Part shown: piece after piece, positions 24,435-37,039 of the stretch
Numbering within the stretch: position 1 is the stretch's first letter
How the letters are laid out: the number at the start of each line of letters is the position of its first letter
NCBI GenBank assembly: GCA_018398585.1
Contig: JAGTTD010000006.1
Location: forward strand, 6,026,501 to 6,090,500
Direction of reading: 5' to 3'
Origin: Simmondsia chinensis
Taxonomy: Eukaryota; Streptophyta; Magnoliopsida; Caryophyllales; Simmondsiaceae
DNA: 64,000 nucleotides
Translations under genes and position numbers: made by a program
The notes under the pieces: generated by a model
The model's input: only the letters and a program-made list of their open reading frames with translations
Database searches by the model: none
What the model was told of the DNA's origin: nothing

Positions 24435-25182
24435 TAGGGGTGCACGTGGGTTGGGTTGGGTCAAGAGCCAACATGACCCATCCAACATTTGACCCATACC
24501 TAACCCATACCCACCAAGTGATGGGATGATGGTTCTGGGTTGGGTCGGGGTTGGGTTTGGTTGGGTTGGCCCATGTTTGGTTAATGCATAAACATTAATC
24601 TAAGTTTCGATTTTAACTCATTCTAATTTCGAGTTTAAGGTAAAAAATTGATAACAAAACTAAAGGGATCCAATTATCATTTATTAATTTGAACTTTAAT
24701 ATGTTAGGATTGTTGTAATATAAATCATCCGCATGCGTGTATATACATATAATCAGTTAAGCATCTGGAGATTTTAACATTTATTATATAGGTACTCTAT
24801 TTTAACTATATACAATACAATTGAAGTAGTCTAAGTTTCAATATTTTATTACCGAGGTACTCCATATTGGAATTTGATGAGATATTTTAGAAATCTAAAC
24901 AATTTTATGCAAAAATAGTATATAAGTTATATCAAAATTTAACGAATTATGATAAAATACTCAACAAATTGTTGTGTAAATTACTCATATATGTTGCCGA
25001 AATCATACGTCGTGTCAACATTTTTTGTCAAAATAACCAAATTGTAACGAAAATACTTATATATTATTAGAGTTATATTCTAGTTTAACATTTTCAGTAA
25101 ATATCTATCAAATTTTAGAAGGATACCGGATTGATAAAATTTTAAAATATTGAAATACCTAATTGATAGAAGTTTAAACCTT

Positions 25183-25415
25183 AAGGTATCCCACTTATAT
25201 ATTAGAACTTCATACCTAAGTAATAAATAGTCAAATATCCGGCATCCCACTTATATGTTGAAACGTCAGGTACTTAAGTAAAAAAATAGTCAAACCTCAA
25301 GGTATCATACTTATATATTGAAGCATTGGATATCTAAACAATAGTCAAACATCAAAGTATCCCACTTATATATTGAAATGTCCGAGATACCTATAATAAT
25401 AAATAGTCAAATCTT
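25183..25415. repeat. minisatellite of about 60 bp, four copies
   Basis: The unit contains aaggtatcccacttatat, then ttgaaacg-tcaggtac, then aaatagtcaaa, repeated about four times inside the hAT element. Similar blocks occur in the sister copy near 42170-42235 and 43110-43215. Confidence 0.65.
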
Positions 25416-25511
25416 AAAAAATTCAAGATATGTTCGCCTCATTTAGGCTCATTTAATTTTGATTTAGGCTCAATTGGAAATGCTCCAAGATAATGAATAG
25501 CGACCCATGGG

Positions 25512-26971
25512 TGATACGCATGATTTTTACATATTTTATTTTCCATTTTTGTCATATATTCGGCCTCTACATGTGTGTTTGGTTGTTATTCAGGTACATT
25601 TTCATGTGGAACACATCAAAGCGGACGAAAAGAAGAATTCTGGCAAAATCAAGCATTATTGAGGCACTTTTGAAGACTGATTGGAGAAACCCAACCACTT
25701 GTGCAGAAGAAAGACCCATCGGATCATAATTTGTTGAACCGCGTACATTCCATAGCGCTTCGATGCTCAATAAAGAAAAGGGGCTCAAAGAACCGATCGA
25801 TCAGCAGCTCCCTGTTAACTAACCGAGGGCTTGCCGATCAATCGGCCAAAAGCACCGATCGATTGGGAGCTTTACGTGAGCTCACCGATTGATCGGCAAT
25901 TTTAGCCAATTGATCGGTTGCCGATCGACCGGGTATTATTCCTGATCGATCGGGATGGTTCCGTATGGAACCCTAACTGCCCCTGTGCCTATAAATAGAG
26001 AAGGGGAAGTCAGCCTTTGTTAAGCTGTTCCTGGCCACACGTCCTTCCTTTTCTCTCCTTCCCGAGGCCTCTACGAGATCCAAAGGGTTCTCAAACGCTG
26101 AAGCGCAGATGATCGGAGTACTGGGGGAATCAAAGCAAGGATCAATGTCAACATCAATTGGGGGAGTTTTCAAATTCTTAGTTTTATCATTATTGTTTTC
26201 TTTCTTAGATTTCATGATGTTTAGATCTCCTATGGAGGAGTAGACTTTCTTAGTTTAGGAATGAAGGGCGGGAAGCCGCCCGTATCCCAGATTTATATTA
26301 TACTTTTGACGATTGGTTTAGTTATGTTATATTCGCACCCCTGTGGGGAGTTTTCATTGATTGTTGGATATTTTTGTATGTGTGCTTGTAGCCATGACTA
26401 GGTCTCCAACTTTGCAGCGATTAGTCTTGTGCTTGTAGCCTAGACTATAACATAACAGGAATTTACGCGTGGTCAGGGTTGAGGTTGTACCCAGCCCTGA
26501 ACCCAATCTTTTCTATAAGTTAATATTGAATTAGGAGTAATAAAGGAATTAAGTAGTGCTAATGAGATAACCTATGCTACATCTAGGGTGCTAAGATAGG
26601 TTATACCTTTAGACTAATTCTTTACCCTAAGCCCTAATTTATATATTAACCCAGGCTTAGAGCTTGTAGCCTAAGTTCTTCAAATCATTGTCCGAAGTAG
26701 AATATAATGACGGAATACGTGTTAAGCTACCCTAAATTCACTCCCTAAACTAACCTCAATTGAATTGACACATTTATTTTATATTCAGTTTTATTAATTT
26801 AGCCAACAATTTAGTCAAACAACAAAAACCCAAAAATTCAAACCGCTCGTTAATCACTAAGTCTAACTTAATACGATTCCCTGTAGATATGACCCGTACA
26901 CCCAACAAAGCTACGACGATCTCGTACGCTTGCGAGTAGATGGTTTTAAAACACACTTTAAAATCACATCA
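25512..26971 (+). repeat. 5' LTR of the Athila-like element
   Basis: 1460 bp. It includes CTATAAATAG at about 25989, a likely core promoter, and a patch rich in CGATCGAT-type palindromes (25793-25945). It is about 16 bp longer than the 3' LTR. Confidence 0.92.
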
Positions 26972-26977
26972 AGTTTT

Positions 26978-26998
26978 TGGCGCTGTTGCCGGGGAATC
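26978..26998 (+). other. primer binding site (tRNA-Asp)
   Basis: TGGCGCTGTTGCCGGGGA differs by one base from the complement of the plant tRNA-Asp 3' end. It lies six bases after the LTR. Confidence 0.85.
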
Positions 26999-27285
26999 GG
27001 TAAGCTAAGTTGACTTTGGAATTAACAAGTTATTTTATTTTATTATTTATTTATTTATTTATTTTGTTTAAGAAAAAAATCTAAATAAATAAAAAAAAAT
27101 TTACTTTACTTTTTTTTTCTGTTTTTGTTTTTCATTTATTTTTAGTTATTTTATTTTTTTATTTTTATTTTAATTTTTTTTTCCTTTGTTTAAAAAAAAG
27201 CTTATTTTTTATTAGTTTACTTTTCTGTTTTATTTTTCTTTGCTCGTTTAGTTTTATTTTTTTTTTTAGTTATATTTTTTTTAGA
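26999..27285 (+). other. T-rich leader of the Athila-like element
   Basis: After the primer site, about 230 bases consist almost only of runs of T and A up to the gag ATG at 27286. No other signal was seen. Confidence 0.6.
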
Positions 27286-29707
27286 ATGGCTAATTTTGCA
27301 CCGCGTACGATTGGAGACCACTTCATTCCCCACACGTACGTCCCACCCACCGGAGTTGCGTTACCCGCCGTGGGTAATGTTAACTTCGAGCTTAAGCCTG
27401 AGATCATCAACATGCTTCCCATTTTCTATGGGAAGCCGATTGAGAGCCCATACGAGCACCTTGATGCGTTTGTAGAAATTTGCGAAACTTGTCATTATCA
27501 AGGTGTCTCAACTGATGTTGTTTGGCTCGTCTTTTTCTATTCTCGTTAAAGGATGTAGCCAAAAGGTGGTTTCAGTCTTTTCCGAGAGGTGAAATCACCA
27601 CTTGGGCTGACCTTCAGCAAAAGTTCATGATCAAGTTTTATCCTAAAGCCAGAACTATGGCTGTTAGACGTGCAATCAATAGTTTTGAACAAAAGGATCA
27701 GGAACAATTTCATGAGAGCTAGGATAGATTTAAGGAGCTCCTTAGAAGTTGTCCCCACCACGGGTCACCCAAGTGGGCTCTTGTGCAGAATTTCTACGAT
27801 GGTCTCACGACTTCCAACAAGCAAATGGTTAATGCTTCATGCGGGGGAGCATTTAACCAACAAGATGAGGACGAGGCGTGGACGCTATTTGAGCGCCTCA
27901 GTGAACACTCACTCAACCAAGCCTCTTCTGTGAGGGTGGTTAGAAGGGGCACACGCGGTGTCTACGAAGTAGCACCTACCGATGACATTGACCTTCGAAT
28001 GGACGTCCTTAGCAGGAAGATGGATTCGCTTATAAACTTGCATGTGAATCCTACTAATGTGCGTATGGTCAATGCTGTTGAGTCATCAAGTGATATTACT
28101 CCATGCAACATTTGTTCGAGAGAGGACCATTCTATGTTTAATTGTGTATATGCGTCACAATTTCCCGATTATGTACACGACCAGGTTCAGGCAGCTCAAG
28201 GATATTCTGAAAATAGCGACCCGTTCTCAAACACCTACAATTCTGGGTGGCGCGATCATCCGAACTTCTCGTGGAAGCAGGACGCCAATCAATATCAACC
28301 CACAAAACAACAAGATCCTGGTTTTGAAGGTAATGTGCACCCTCCCATTTTTCAGGGTGAGCATAGGTATGATGTTCGACCTCACTCCAATGTTTCTCAT
28401 AATGACCCTCCTCCTCCACCTCCAGGATTTATGTCACATTTTGAGGAGCATATGCTCCACTTTATGGAGGACACCACACAACTAGTTTGGTCTCATTCGC
28501 AATCTATTGCCAAATTAGAGACCCAGATAGGATAGTTGACCCACGTACTAAATAGGATAGAGGAAGGGAGGTTACCGTCCCAACCACTCACAAACCCCAC
28601 AGGATCAACTAGTTCTATTATGGGCAAGCTCAGATTGTGTCGGTTCTAAAAGAGGAGAACCTTAGAAAAATTGAGGTTGAAACTAAGAAGGATGTGACTC
28701 CCCCTCCCACTGCTGATAGGAAGGGATCACGAGAAAGGGTATTTGAACCCGTCGTCCCTTTTCCTTCGGCCTTTATTGGATCGAAGAAGAAGGACAACCC
28801 AAAGAGGGCTGAGCTAATAGATGTGTTTAAGGACGCGAAGATCAACTTGCTGTTGATTGAAGCCATTAAACACATTCCTATGTATGCCAAGTTCCTCAAG
28901 GACCTTTGCACCAAAAAGAAGCGCGCACAAGCTCATATCCCGAAGAAGGTTCGGCTCACCGAGAAGGTGAGCAGTATTCTAGTATCAGGTGCCCCACTCA
29001 AGTTTCAAGACCCCGGGGTTTTTATAGCTCCATGCGTCTTAGGAGAGCATTACACTAGCAAAGCCTTGCTAGATCTAGGAGCGAGTGTAAACCTCGTCCC
29101 TTACTCAAATTTTCAGGAATTGGGTATAGGAGACCTTAAGCCAACAAATGTCACACTTCAGTTGGCTGATAGGACAGAGTGAGTACCTCGTGGGGTAGTG
29201 GAAGATGTACTTGTCAAGGTTGACAAGTTTGTCTTCTTTGTTGATTTTCTCGTCTTAGAGATAGACCCTACTCCTAGGCAAAAGAACAACGCTCCCATTA
29301 TTCTAGGTAGACCGTTCCTAGCAACGGTCGACGCTGTGATTCACTGTAGAATGGGAGTGTTGGAGGTTTCTTTTGGAAATCTCAAGGGCAAATTGAAGGT
29401 CTCGAAATTTGTTCGACACCTTGAGACTGAGGACGAGTTGAAATGCTACAGGGTTGATGATATTGACCCTTTGGTAGAGCCAGGTAAGCCGGATTCTACT
29501 AAAAGTGACTATTGTAATAGTGTCCTTGTCTGTATCGATAGTTGTGCTTCATCACTTACACCTAGTAGGCTAGAGATTTGCGACCTCGATGCAGCTAATG
29601 TTTTCCTCCTTGCTAGTCACGGGTCTAGAAATGCTATTGGGTTTGGAGATCGTCCCTACCAAGTCAACCTGAGTTTTATGGCAGACACTGCCTCAGATTT
29701 TGGTTGA
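27286..29707 (+). pseudogene. Athila gag-protease ORF, interrupted
   Basis: Gag starts MANFAPRTIGDHF. The capsid core shows WFQSFPRGEITTWADLQQKF and, after a frameshift near 27530, continues to WTLFERLSEHS. Stops occur at 27721 (HES-stop-DRF, ancestrally Trp) and 28533 (QIG-stop), with another frameshift near 28600. The nucleocapsid-like part has CNICSREDHSMFNC followed by SNTYNSGWRDHPNFSW, typical of Athila. The aspartic protease has LLDLGASVNLVPYS near 29070, where DLG replaces the usual DSG/DTG, and IILGRPFLAT near 29300. A TGA at 29180 splits it. The frame ends at 29707 with no RT. Confidence 0.9.
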
Positions 29708-29818
29708 CATTGTGCTCTAAACTACGTCCGGCTGAAGACGTTAAATTTAGCGCTCTTGGGAGGCAACCCAACCTACTTTTAATTTTGCTTTAATTTGTTT
29801 TTCCATATGAACTCTCTC
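29708..29818 (+). other. Athila spacer and left target duplication of LINE B
   Basis: Non-coding Athila sequence ends with the 25 bp target copy at 29794-29818, which contains tttttccatatgaactctc. The same 25 bp recur at 34186-34210. Confidence 0.9.
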
Positions 29819-32800
29819 GCTCTCATCTCTCTCTCTATATCTGCGCAGCCGCAACGTTCACTGACACAACCCGCCTCCCACCGCCCCACCGTCGCTCACA
29901 CAGCCCCACCGTCGGCCACCTCGCCGACTCACCTCCACCCCCCGGCGACACAACCATGACGGCGATGACCCACCATCAGACAAGCGCCGCACCTCACCCC
30001 ACACCCCAAACCATCACTGACACCGAACCACACGCCTAGCCCCACCCACCCACCCACCCACCTCTGACATTGACCCACTCACCCACCTCTGTCACCGAAC
30101 CACCCACCCACCACTGACACTGAACCACCCACCCCAACCCAGGGCCGGCCTCTGTCATTGCAACCCTCCACTGACACCGAACCACCCACCTATCCACCAC
30201 TGACACCGAACCACCTGCCCCCATCCACCTCCACACCCACCCCTGACATCGTAACCAAGCACTGACACCGAACCACCCACCCTCCATTAACACTAACCCA
30301 CCCACCCACCTTCGACCCACCCACCCACCTCTAACATCACACCCCGCCACCACTCCGACCCACCCACCACTTCGACCCATCCACCCCAACCCAGGACAGG
30401 CCTCACCCCTCACCCCAAACCACAACCCCACCCTCGCCCGACCCCCCCCCCACCCACCACTTCGACCCACCGATTTTCACACCTCACCACCACCTCGCCC
30501 CAACTACCCGGCACCACCTCCCCGACTGCACATCCACTCTGACACCGGCACCACCACCACCGCACCCCGGGAAGCCCCACATCACACACACACCACACCA
30601 CGCCTTTACCACCCCACCACCACCACCAGCCCTACCTCCACCTTCACTGCCGCCAACAACCCTAAGCCGGCAGCCCGTAGCCGACAAGCAAGAGGGGGCC
30701 CAGGTAAGTTTAGCCAGGTCAGAGTCCCACCAATGCACCGGCCCCAGGTTTGATCTAACCTTTTGTACAACAGGGTAGTGCTTGGATTACCATTGTTGTG
30801 TATTTTCTTTGGTTTACTCGTTTCTGTCTCATTTCAGTTTTGTGATTTGTGTGTGTCCTATTGACTGTGGGTTCTTGGGTGTACATACTTATTCTGCTTC
30901 TAGCCTAAGTTGTTCACTTACCCGCGTTAGGATAGCTAGTTGATGAGCGCGAACAGCTATGGAACTCAGACTTTGAGGCCATCTTCAAATGGGGTGGGGA
31001 GGAGGAGGACGTGGCAAAAGGGGATAGGGAACTTGAGATTAGGTTCACTAAATGTCGGGATACTAACAAAGAAGAGTTTTGAGGTGGCCCATATGATGAT
31101 AAGGAGAAACATCAACATCCTTTGTCTGCAAGAGACTAAATGGTTTGGCACGAAAGCCAGGGAGGTGCTAGGGCATAAGCTCTGGTATGTGGGCAAGGCT
31201 AGAGGCAGGAATGGAGTTGGGATCATTGTGGAAAGCAGCCTCAAGGATAAAGTAGTCGGAGTATCAAGAGCTGGCGATAGGATCATAAGTATCAAGATGA
31301 TCCTAGATGGTGAAGTATTGAACGTCATCAGTGCCTACGCACCTCAAACTGGACTGTCGGAGCATGAGAAGGCTACCTTTTGGGAGGACGTAGACACAAT
31401 GATGCAGGGCATACCCCCAACCCAACAAGTGATGATTGGCAGGGATTTCAAAGGACACGTTGGTGCAATGGAGGACGGAGGATTCGGATTTGGAACCAAG
31501 AATGCAGAGGGAAAAGCCTTATTAGACTTCGCAGTTACTTACGACCTGGCGGTGGCCAACACCTTCTTCAAAAAGCGCTAGCAACACATCGTCATGTACC
31601 AAAGCGGCGGGATAAAAACACAGATTGACTACATACTATTAAGGAGAAGGGTGCAAAAAGACCGCAAGGACTGCAAGACTACCCTTGGCGAAGACTTGTC
31701 TACACAACATGGGGTGCTGTGGGCGGATATAAAGGCCAAGGGGAGGACCAAAAGAATTTGCAAACCGGCGCATTCGCACACTCGTTGGAGGGAGCTCAAG
31801 GGGGAGAAGTATAAGGTATACAAGGAGAAAGTGGAGGCCGAATGCAGGGAGGACTTTGAAGGGGACACTAACCAGTTGTGGAACCATCTGGCCCAAAAGA
31901 TGAGAGAACTGGCACGGGAAGTCTTCGGCACGTCTAAGGGAAGGGCACCAAGAAACAGAGAATTCTGGTGGTGGGGTGATGAGGTCCAAGAGAAGATTAA
32001 GGAGAAACGCGCTTGTTTCAGAGAGTGGGACCATAGCAGGGATAAGGATAAGCGACAGCGGTATATTCAAGCCAGGAGAGAAGCAAAGCGAGCAGTCAGA
32101 GAAGCACAATCAAGAGCTTATGAGGACTTCTGCAAAAGGATGGACACCAAGGAGGGCACGAGGGACCTATATAGAATCGCCAGAGCGAGAGAAAGGAAGA
32201 CCAGAGACCTGGACAGAGTGCAATGCATTCGAGGGGAAGATGGACAGGTACTCGTGGACAGGCATCTAATCAAGGCTAGGTGGAAAAGTTACTTCCAAGA
32301 GTTGTTTAACGAACAAGGAGGGACAGACATATCCTTAGGTGATCGTCAAACATCTGAGGTGCATCAAAATCATGGTGAATGTAGGCAAATTAGCCTAGAC
32401 GAAGTCAAGGAAGCCCAGAGATCCATGGGAAGGGGTAAAGTAGTTGGCCCAGATGGCATCCCCGTAGAAGCATGGAAGTGTCTTGGACAAAAGGGCGCCA
32501 TTTGGCTGACTAAATTATTTAACCAAATCCTCCAGGGGGACAAGATGGCTGAGGAATGGAGGAAGAGCATATTGATACCGATATATAAGAACAAAGGCGA
32601 CATTCAGAGTTGCGCCAACGATCGGGGTATCAAGCTATTGTGCCACACTCTGAAGTTGTGGGAACGGGTCATAGAGAGGAGGTTAAGGCAGCTGACTGAG
32701 GTGTCCGAGAACCAGTTCGGATTTATGCCCAGGAGATCAACAATAGAAGCCATCCACATCCTAAGGCGGACGATAGAGCATTATAGGGAGAGACAAAAGG

Positions 32801-34185
32801 ACCTTCATATGGTCTTCATTGATTTAGAGAAGGCATACGATAGAGTGCCAAGGGAGGTTCTTTGGAGAGTTTTGGACAGGAAAGGCATCCCCGTACCATA
32901 CATCCGAGCCATCAAAGACATGTATGATGAGGCACAAACTATGGTACGTACAGTGGATGTGGAGTCAGAAGTCTTCCCGATAACAGGAGGGGTTCACCAA
33001 GGGTCTGTCTTGAGCCCCTATCTGTTCATTTTGGTTATGGAAAAGTTCATTAGGTACATCCAGGGATGTGTACCTTGGTGCATGCATTTTGCAGGTGACA
33101 TAGTACTGGTGGGGGAGTCGCGGGAAGAGATCAATGAGAAACTGGAACTGTGGAGAGGGGCACTAGAGTCGAAGGGCTTGCGACTAAGCAGAGCCAAGAC
33201 CGAGCACATGGAACTCAAGTTCGATCCATCTACCACGCCTAGCCGAGAAGTAGTCAAGATTAGACACGAGGCCAGTTCGAAGACGGAAAGATTCAGGTAT
33301 TTAGGGTCCACGATACAGCATGACGGCGAAGTGGACGAGGATTTCAGCTACAGGATCAAAGCGGGTTGGCACAAGTGGAGGATGGCCTCTGCGGTACTTT
33401 GTGATAGGAAATTCCCCTTGAAGCTAAAGGGAAGATACTATAAGACGGTGGTGCGGCCAGCCATGGCGTATGGAGCGGAGTGCAGGGCGATGAAACAACA
33501 GCACACTCAAAAGATGAAGGTGGCGAAGATGCGAATGCTGAGGTGGATGTGCGGACACACAAGGAAGGATAGGATCAGAAACGATATCATAAGAGGCAAA
33601 TTGGGCGTAGCTCCCATTGAAGATAAACTAAGGGAGCATCGTTTGAGGTGGTTCGGACATGTCAGAAGGAGACCGGACGAAGCTCCAGTCAGAAGATGCG
33701 AACAGCCTATTACTACATTAGGTAGAAGAGGCAGAGGGAGACCAAAGAAGAGATGGCTTGAGACGATCATACAAGACCTCACCCACCTAAACCTTCGGGA
33801 GGAGATGGCCTTAGATAGGGCCCAATGGTGGGCTACCATAGGGGTATTAGATGACCCGGTTAGAGTAGGGTAGTCTTTATCTCTATCTGTCTATCCCTTT
33901 CTATCTTTCTATCCCTATCTCATCCTCTCTCTCATTTTCTTTCCGTTTCTCATCAATTTTTATTTTTTATTTTTTTGTGTGGCCCATACTTATGCTTTCA
34001 GATGTTTGCCAGGTATTTTGGCTGATGGATGCAAGACCATCATCTGAGGCTGGGGGTCCTAGGAAACAGCCTCTCTTCAGGGTAGCTCCCTGGAGGGGGA
34101 AGGCTGCGTACATCTACCCTCTCCAGACCCTGCTTTTGGCAGGAGCCCTTGGTAGCACTGGGATTGTTTTGGTTGTTGTTTGTTG
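29819..34185 (+). mobile_element. RTE-clade LINE B, full length
   Basis: 4367 bp with a perfect 25 bp target duplication (29794-29818 and 34186-34210). A CT- and CCACC-rich leader of about 1.1 kb precedes a single long ORF. The 3' UTR matches LINE A and ends in GTT-rich tail repeats. It sits inside the Athila element, downstream of protease, in the same orientation, so it is younger than the Athila insertion. Confidence 0.95.
30943..33873 (+). pseudogene. RTE endonuclease/reverse transcriptase ORF, LINE B (one stop, catalytic changes)
   Basis: The frame is open for 977 codons except a single TAG at 31579-31581, where LINE A has GAG (Glu). The endonuclease has LCLQETKW and SAYAPQTG, but the metal-site GGDFN of LINE A reads GRDFK. 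The RT keeps [13 protein letters not shown] and [13 protein letters not shown], but FADD is FAGD (GGT at 33094-33096), losing a catalytic Asp. The C-terminal RLRWFGHV is intact. It is nearly full length yet should be inactive. Confidence 0.92.
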
Positions 34186-34210
34186 TTTGTTTTTCCATAT
34201 GAACTCTCTC

Positions 34211-35595
34211 AATTGTAGGTCCTTTTATTATCCCTACCATGCTAACTTTGTTTCTCTTTTACTAAACACTTGTATAATCCTATTTCTAACACTACTAACA
34301 AGTCCGTTTAGTATTTTTTCTTCTATGTCTTTGATTGCAGCTTGCTATTTCTGTCTTCCCTTTTTAGATTTGCTTACCACATGTCCCTGAATATGTCACA
34401 CCTCAGGTCGTCTGTTTCCTTTCCTTCTTTGAATTTATTTTTGTCGATTTGCATTGAGGGCAATGCAAGGTTTGGGTTTGGGTTTGGGGATAGCAGATGA
34501 GATCGAACTTCTGTTTGTCCTTTAAAGCTTCATTTGGCTTAAATTAGCTACATTTTTTAAGGCATAAATGAGTATAAGGTTGTTTGTGACCCTTATTGTC
34601 GACTAGTTCTGAGATTTACTTTGTTGATTAGAATGTTTATGAGATGGGATTATTGCTGGATCAGGCTTTTGAATCCATATTTTTGTCTTTTAACTAGTTA
34701 GTGAGATTATTACTTTTCACCCTTATTCTTATGACATATCCTACTGTTTGGGTCAAAATAATGGTAATAACTTTAGGAATAGGAATCCACCATTCTACTT
34801 CTAACAATGTTGAAATCAATTGTACATTTCTTTATCTTGAGTAACCCCTGAAAAAAAAAAAAAAAAAGCGACTGGTTGATTCGTGTAGCCCTTGTGTCTC
34901 GAGTAAGTAAGCCCGTAGGGGTATCTTAAAACCTGGTACCTTGACCCAACTGGGTCGGGAGCTGCCGGTCGAAAGCTCGCTACATGAGCCACAGGGAAAG
35001 CTTAAGAAGAATCAACCTTGTAGTTACCAAAATAAGCCCTTAAAAAAAAAAAAAGGTATGTGCTAACAGATTAGGTTGTGGATCCTTAAGACTCGAGCCA
35101 TGAGGTCCGTAGGAGTCTCTTAAAACCTGGTACCTTGAACCAACTGGATCGGGAGCTGCCGGCCGAAAACTCATTACATGGGTCTGAGGGAGACACACCT
35201 AACCAAGGAAAAAAAAAAGGGGGGAAACAAGAGAGAAAAGAGAAGCCTTTTGATTTCACTATTGATTAGTGGTGAAGGGTTAGGATGACTTGTTTCTTTA
35301 CTTATTACCTTTATTTCTTCTTTAAGTCAGAGGGTTTTGAAGTAAGACGAAGGGGAGAGAAGTTATAAGATCACTCACTAATAAAAAGACCTTAACGACG
35401 AAGACTTAAGTCAGAACTAGTGCAATAATAACGTCACATAAGGATTCGCTACTCTCAAGTACACTCTCAAGTTTGGTCGAACGATAATTTTCACAAGTGA
35501 CCTTTGCGATTAAATGCCTGACTCGATTTTTCCACCAGTAGCTAATTTAAATAGAATCTTGCTTGAGGACAAGCAATGTGTGGGTTTGGGGATGT
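34211..35595 (+). other. Athila 3' non-coding region with tandem duplication
   Basis: No pol genes are found. A G-rich tract (ggtttgggtttgggtttggg) is at about 34470. Two related blocks (34869-35040 and 35075-35215) share taaaacctggtaccttga, gggagctgccgg and a ccgaaa-ctc stretch, about 200 bp apart. The purine tract gtgtgggtttggggatg lies just before the 3' LTR. Confidence 0.7.
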
Positions 35596-37039
35596 TGATA
35601 CGCATGATTTTTACATATTTTATTTCTCATTTTTGTCATATATTCGGCTTCTACATGTGTGTTCGGTTGTTATTCAGGTACATTTTCATGTGCAACACAT
35701 CAAAACAGACGAAAGAAGAATTTTGGCAAATTCAAGCATTATTGAGGCACTTTTGAAGACTGATTGGAGAAACCCAACCACTTGTGCAGAAGAAAGACCC
35801 ATCGGATCATAATTTGTTGAACCGAGTACATTCTATAGTGCTTCGATGCTTAATAAAGAAAAGGGGCTCAAAGAACCGATCGATCAGCAGCTTCCGGTTA
35901 TAGAAACTAACCGAGGGCTTGCCAATCGATCGGGAGCTTTACGTGAGCTCACCGATCAATTGGCGATTTTAGCCGATCGATTAGATTGCCGATCGACCGG
36001 GTATTATTCCCGATCGATCGGGATGGTTCCGTATGGAACCCTAACTACCCCTGCACCTATAAATAGAGAAGCGGAAGTCAGCCTTTGTTAAGCTATTCCT
36101 GGCCGCACGTCCTCCCTTTTCTCTCCTACCCGAAGCCTCTATGAGATCCAAAGGGTTCTCAAATGCCGAAGTGCAGGTGGTCGGAGTACTGGGGGAATCA
36201 AAGCAAGGATCAACGTCAACATCAATTAGGGGAGTCTTCAAATCCTTAGTTTTATCATTATTGTTTTCTTTCTTGGATTTCATGATGTTTAGATCTCCTA
36301 TGGAGGAGTGGACTTTCTTAGTTTAGGGATGAAGGGCGGGTAGCCGCCCGTATCCCACTTTTATATTATACTTTTGACGATTGGTTTAGTTATGTTATAT
36401 TTGCACCCCTGTGGGGAGTTTTTCATGACTGTTGGATATTTTTGTATGTGTGCTTGTAGCCATGACTAGGTCTTCAACTTTGTAGCGATTAGTCTTGTGC
36501 TTGTAGCCTAGACCATAACATAACAGGAATTCACATGTGGTCAGGGTTGAGGTTGTACCCAACCCTGAACCCAATCTTTTATTAAAGTTAATATTGAATT
36601 AGGAGTAACAAAGGAATTAAGTAGTGCTAATGAGATAACATATGCTACTTCTAGGGTGCTAAGATAGGTTATGCCTTTAGACTAATTCATTACCCTAAGC
36701 TCTAATTTATATATTAACCCAGGCTTAGAGCTTATAGCCTAAGTCCTTCAAATCATCGTCCGAAGTAGAATATAATGACGGAATACGTGTTAAGCTACCC
36801 TAAATTCATTCCCTAAACTAACCTTAATTGAATTGACATTTTTACTTTATATTCAGTTTTATTAATTTAGCCAACAATTTAGTCAAACAACAAAAACCCA
36901 AAAATTCAAACTGTTCGTTAATCACTAAGTCCAACTTAACACGATTCCCTGTGGATACGACCCGTATACCCTACAAAGCTATGACGATCTCGTACGCTTG
37001 CGAGTAGACGGTTTTAAAACACACTTTAAAATCACATCA
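35596..37039 (+). repeat. 3' LTR of the Athila-like element
   Basis: 1444 bp, very similar to 25512-26971. The main difference is a deletion in the CGATCGAT-rich patch near 35920. Confidence 0.92.

Larger units (their letters stand above)
25512..37039 (+). mobile_element. Athila-like Ty3/Gypsy element, gag-protease only
   Basis: The LTRs at 25512-26971 and 35596-37039 both start TGATACGCATG and end CACATCA. The 5 bp duplication atggg (25507-25511 and 37040-37044) is perfect. The primer site complements tRNA-Asp, which Athila elements use. Gag and protease match Athila, but no RT, RNase H or integrase is present; 29708-35595 holds only LINE B and non-coding sequence. Without LINE B it is about 7.1 kb. 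It is probably non-autonomous. Confidence 0.92.

Noticed and set aside
30036..30738. Minus-strand Gly/Trp/Val-rich ORFs
   Set aside because: These are shadows of the C-rich leader of LINE B, with low complexity and no conserved motif.
12070..33873. The two RTE ORFs as host endonuclease/phosphatase genes
   Set aside because: They are continuous with reverse transcriptase and lie in elements with target duplications and TTG tails.
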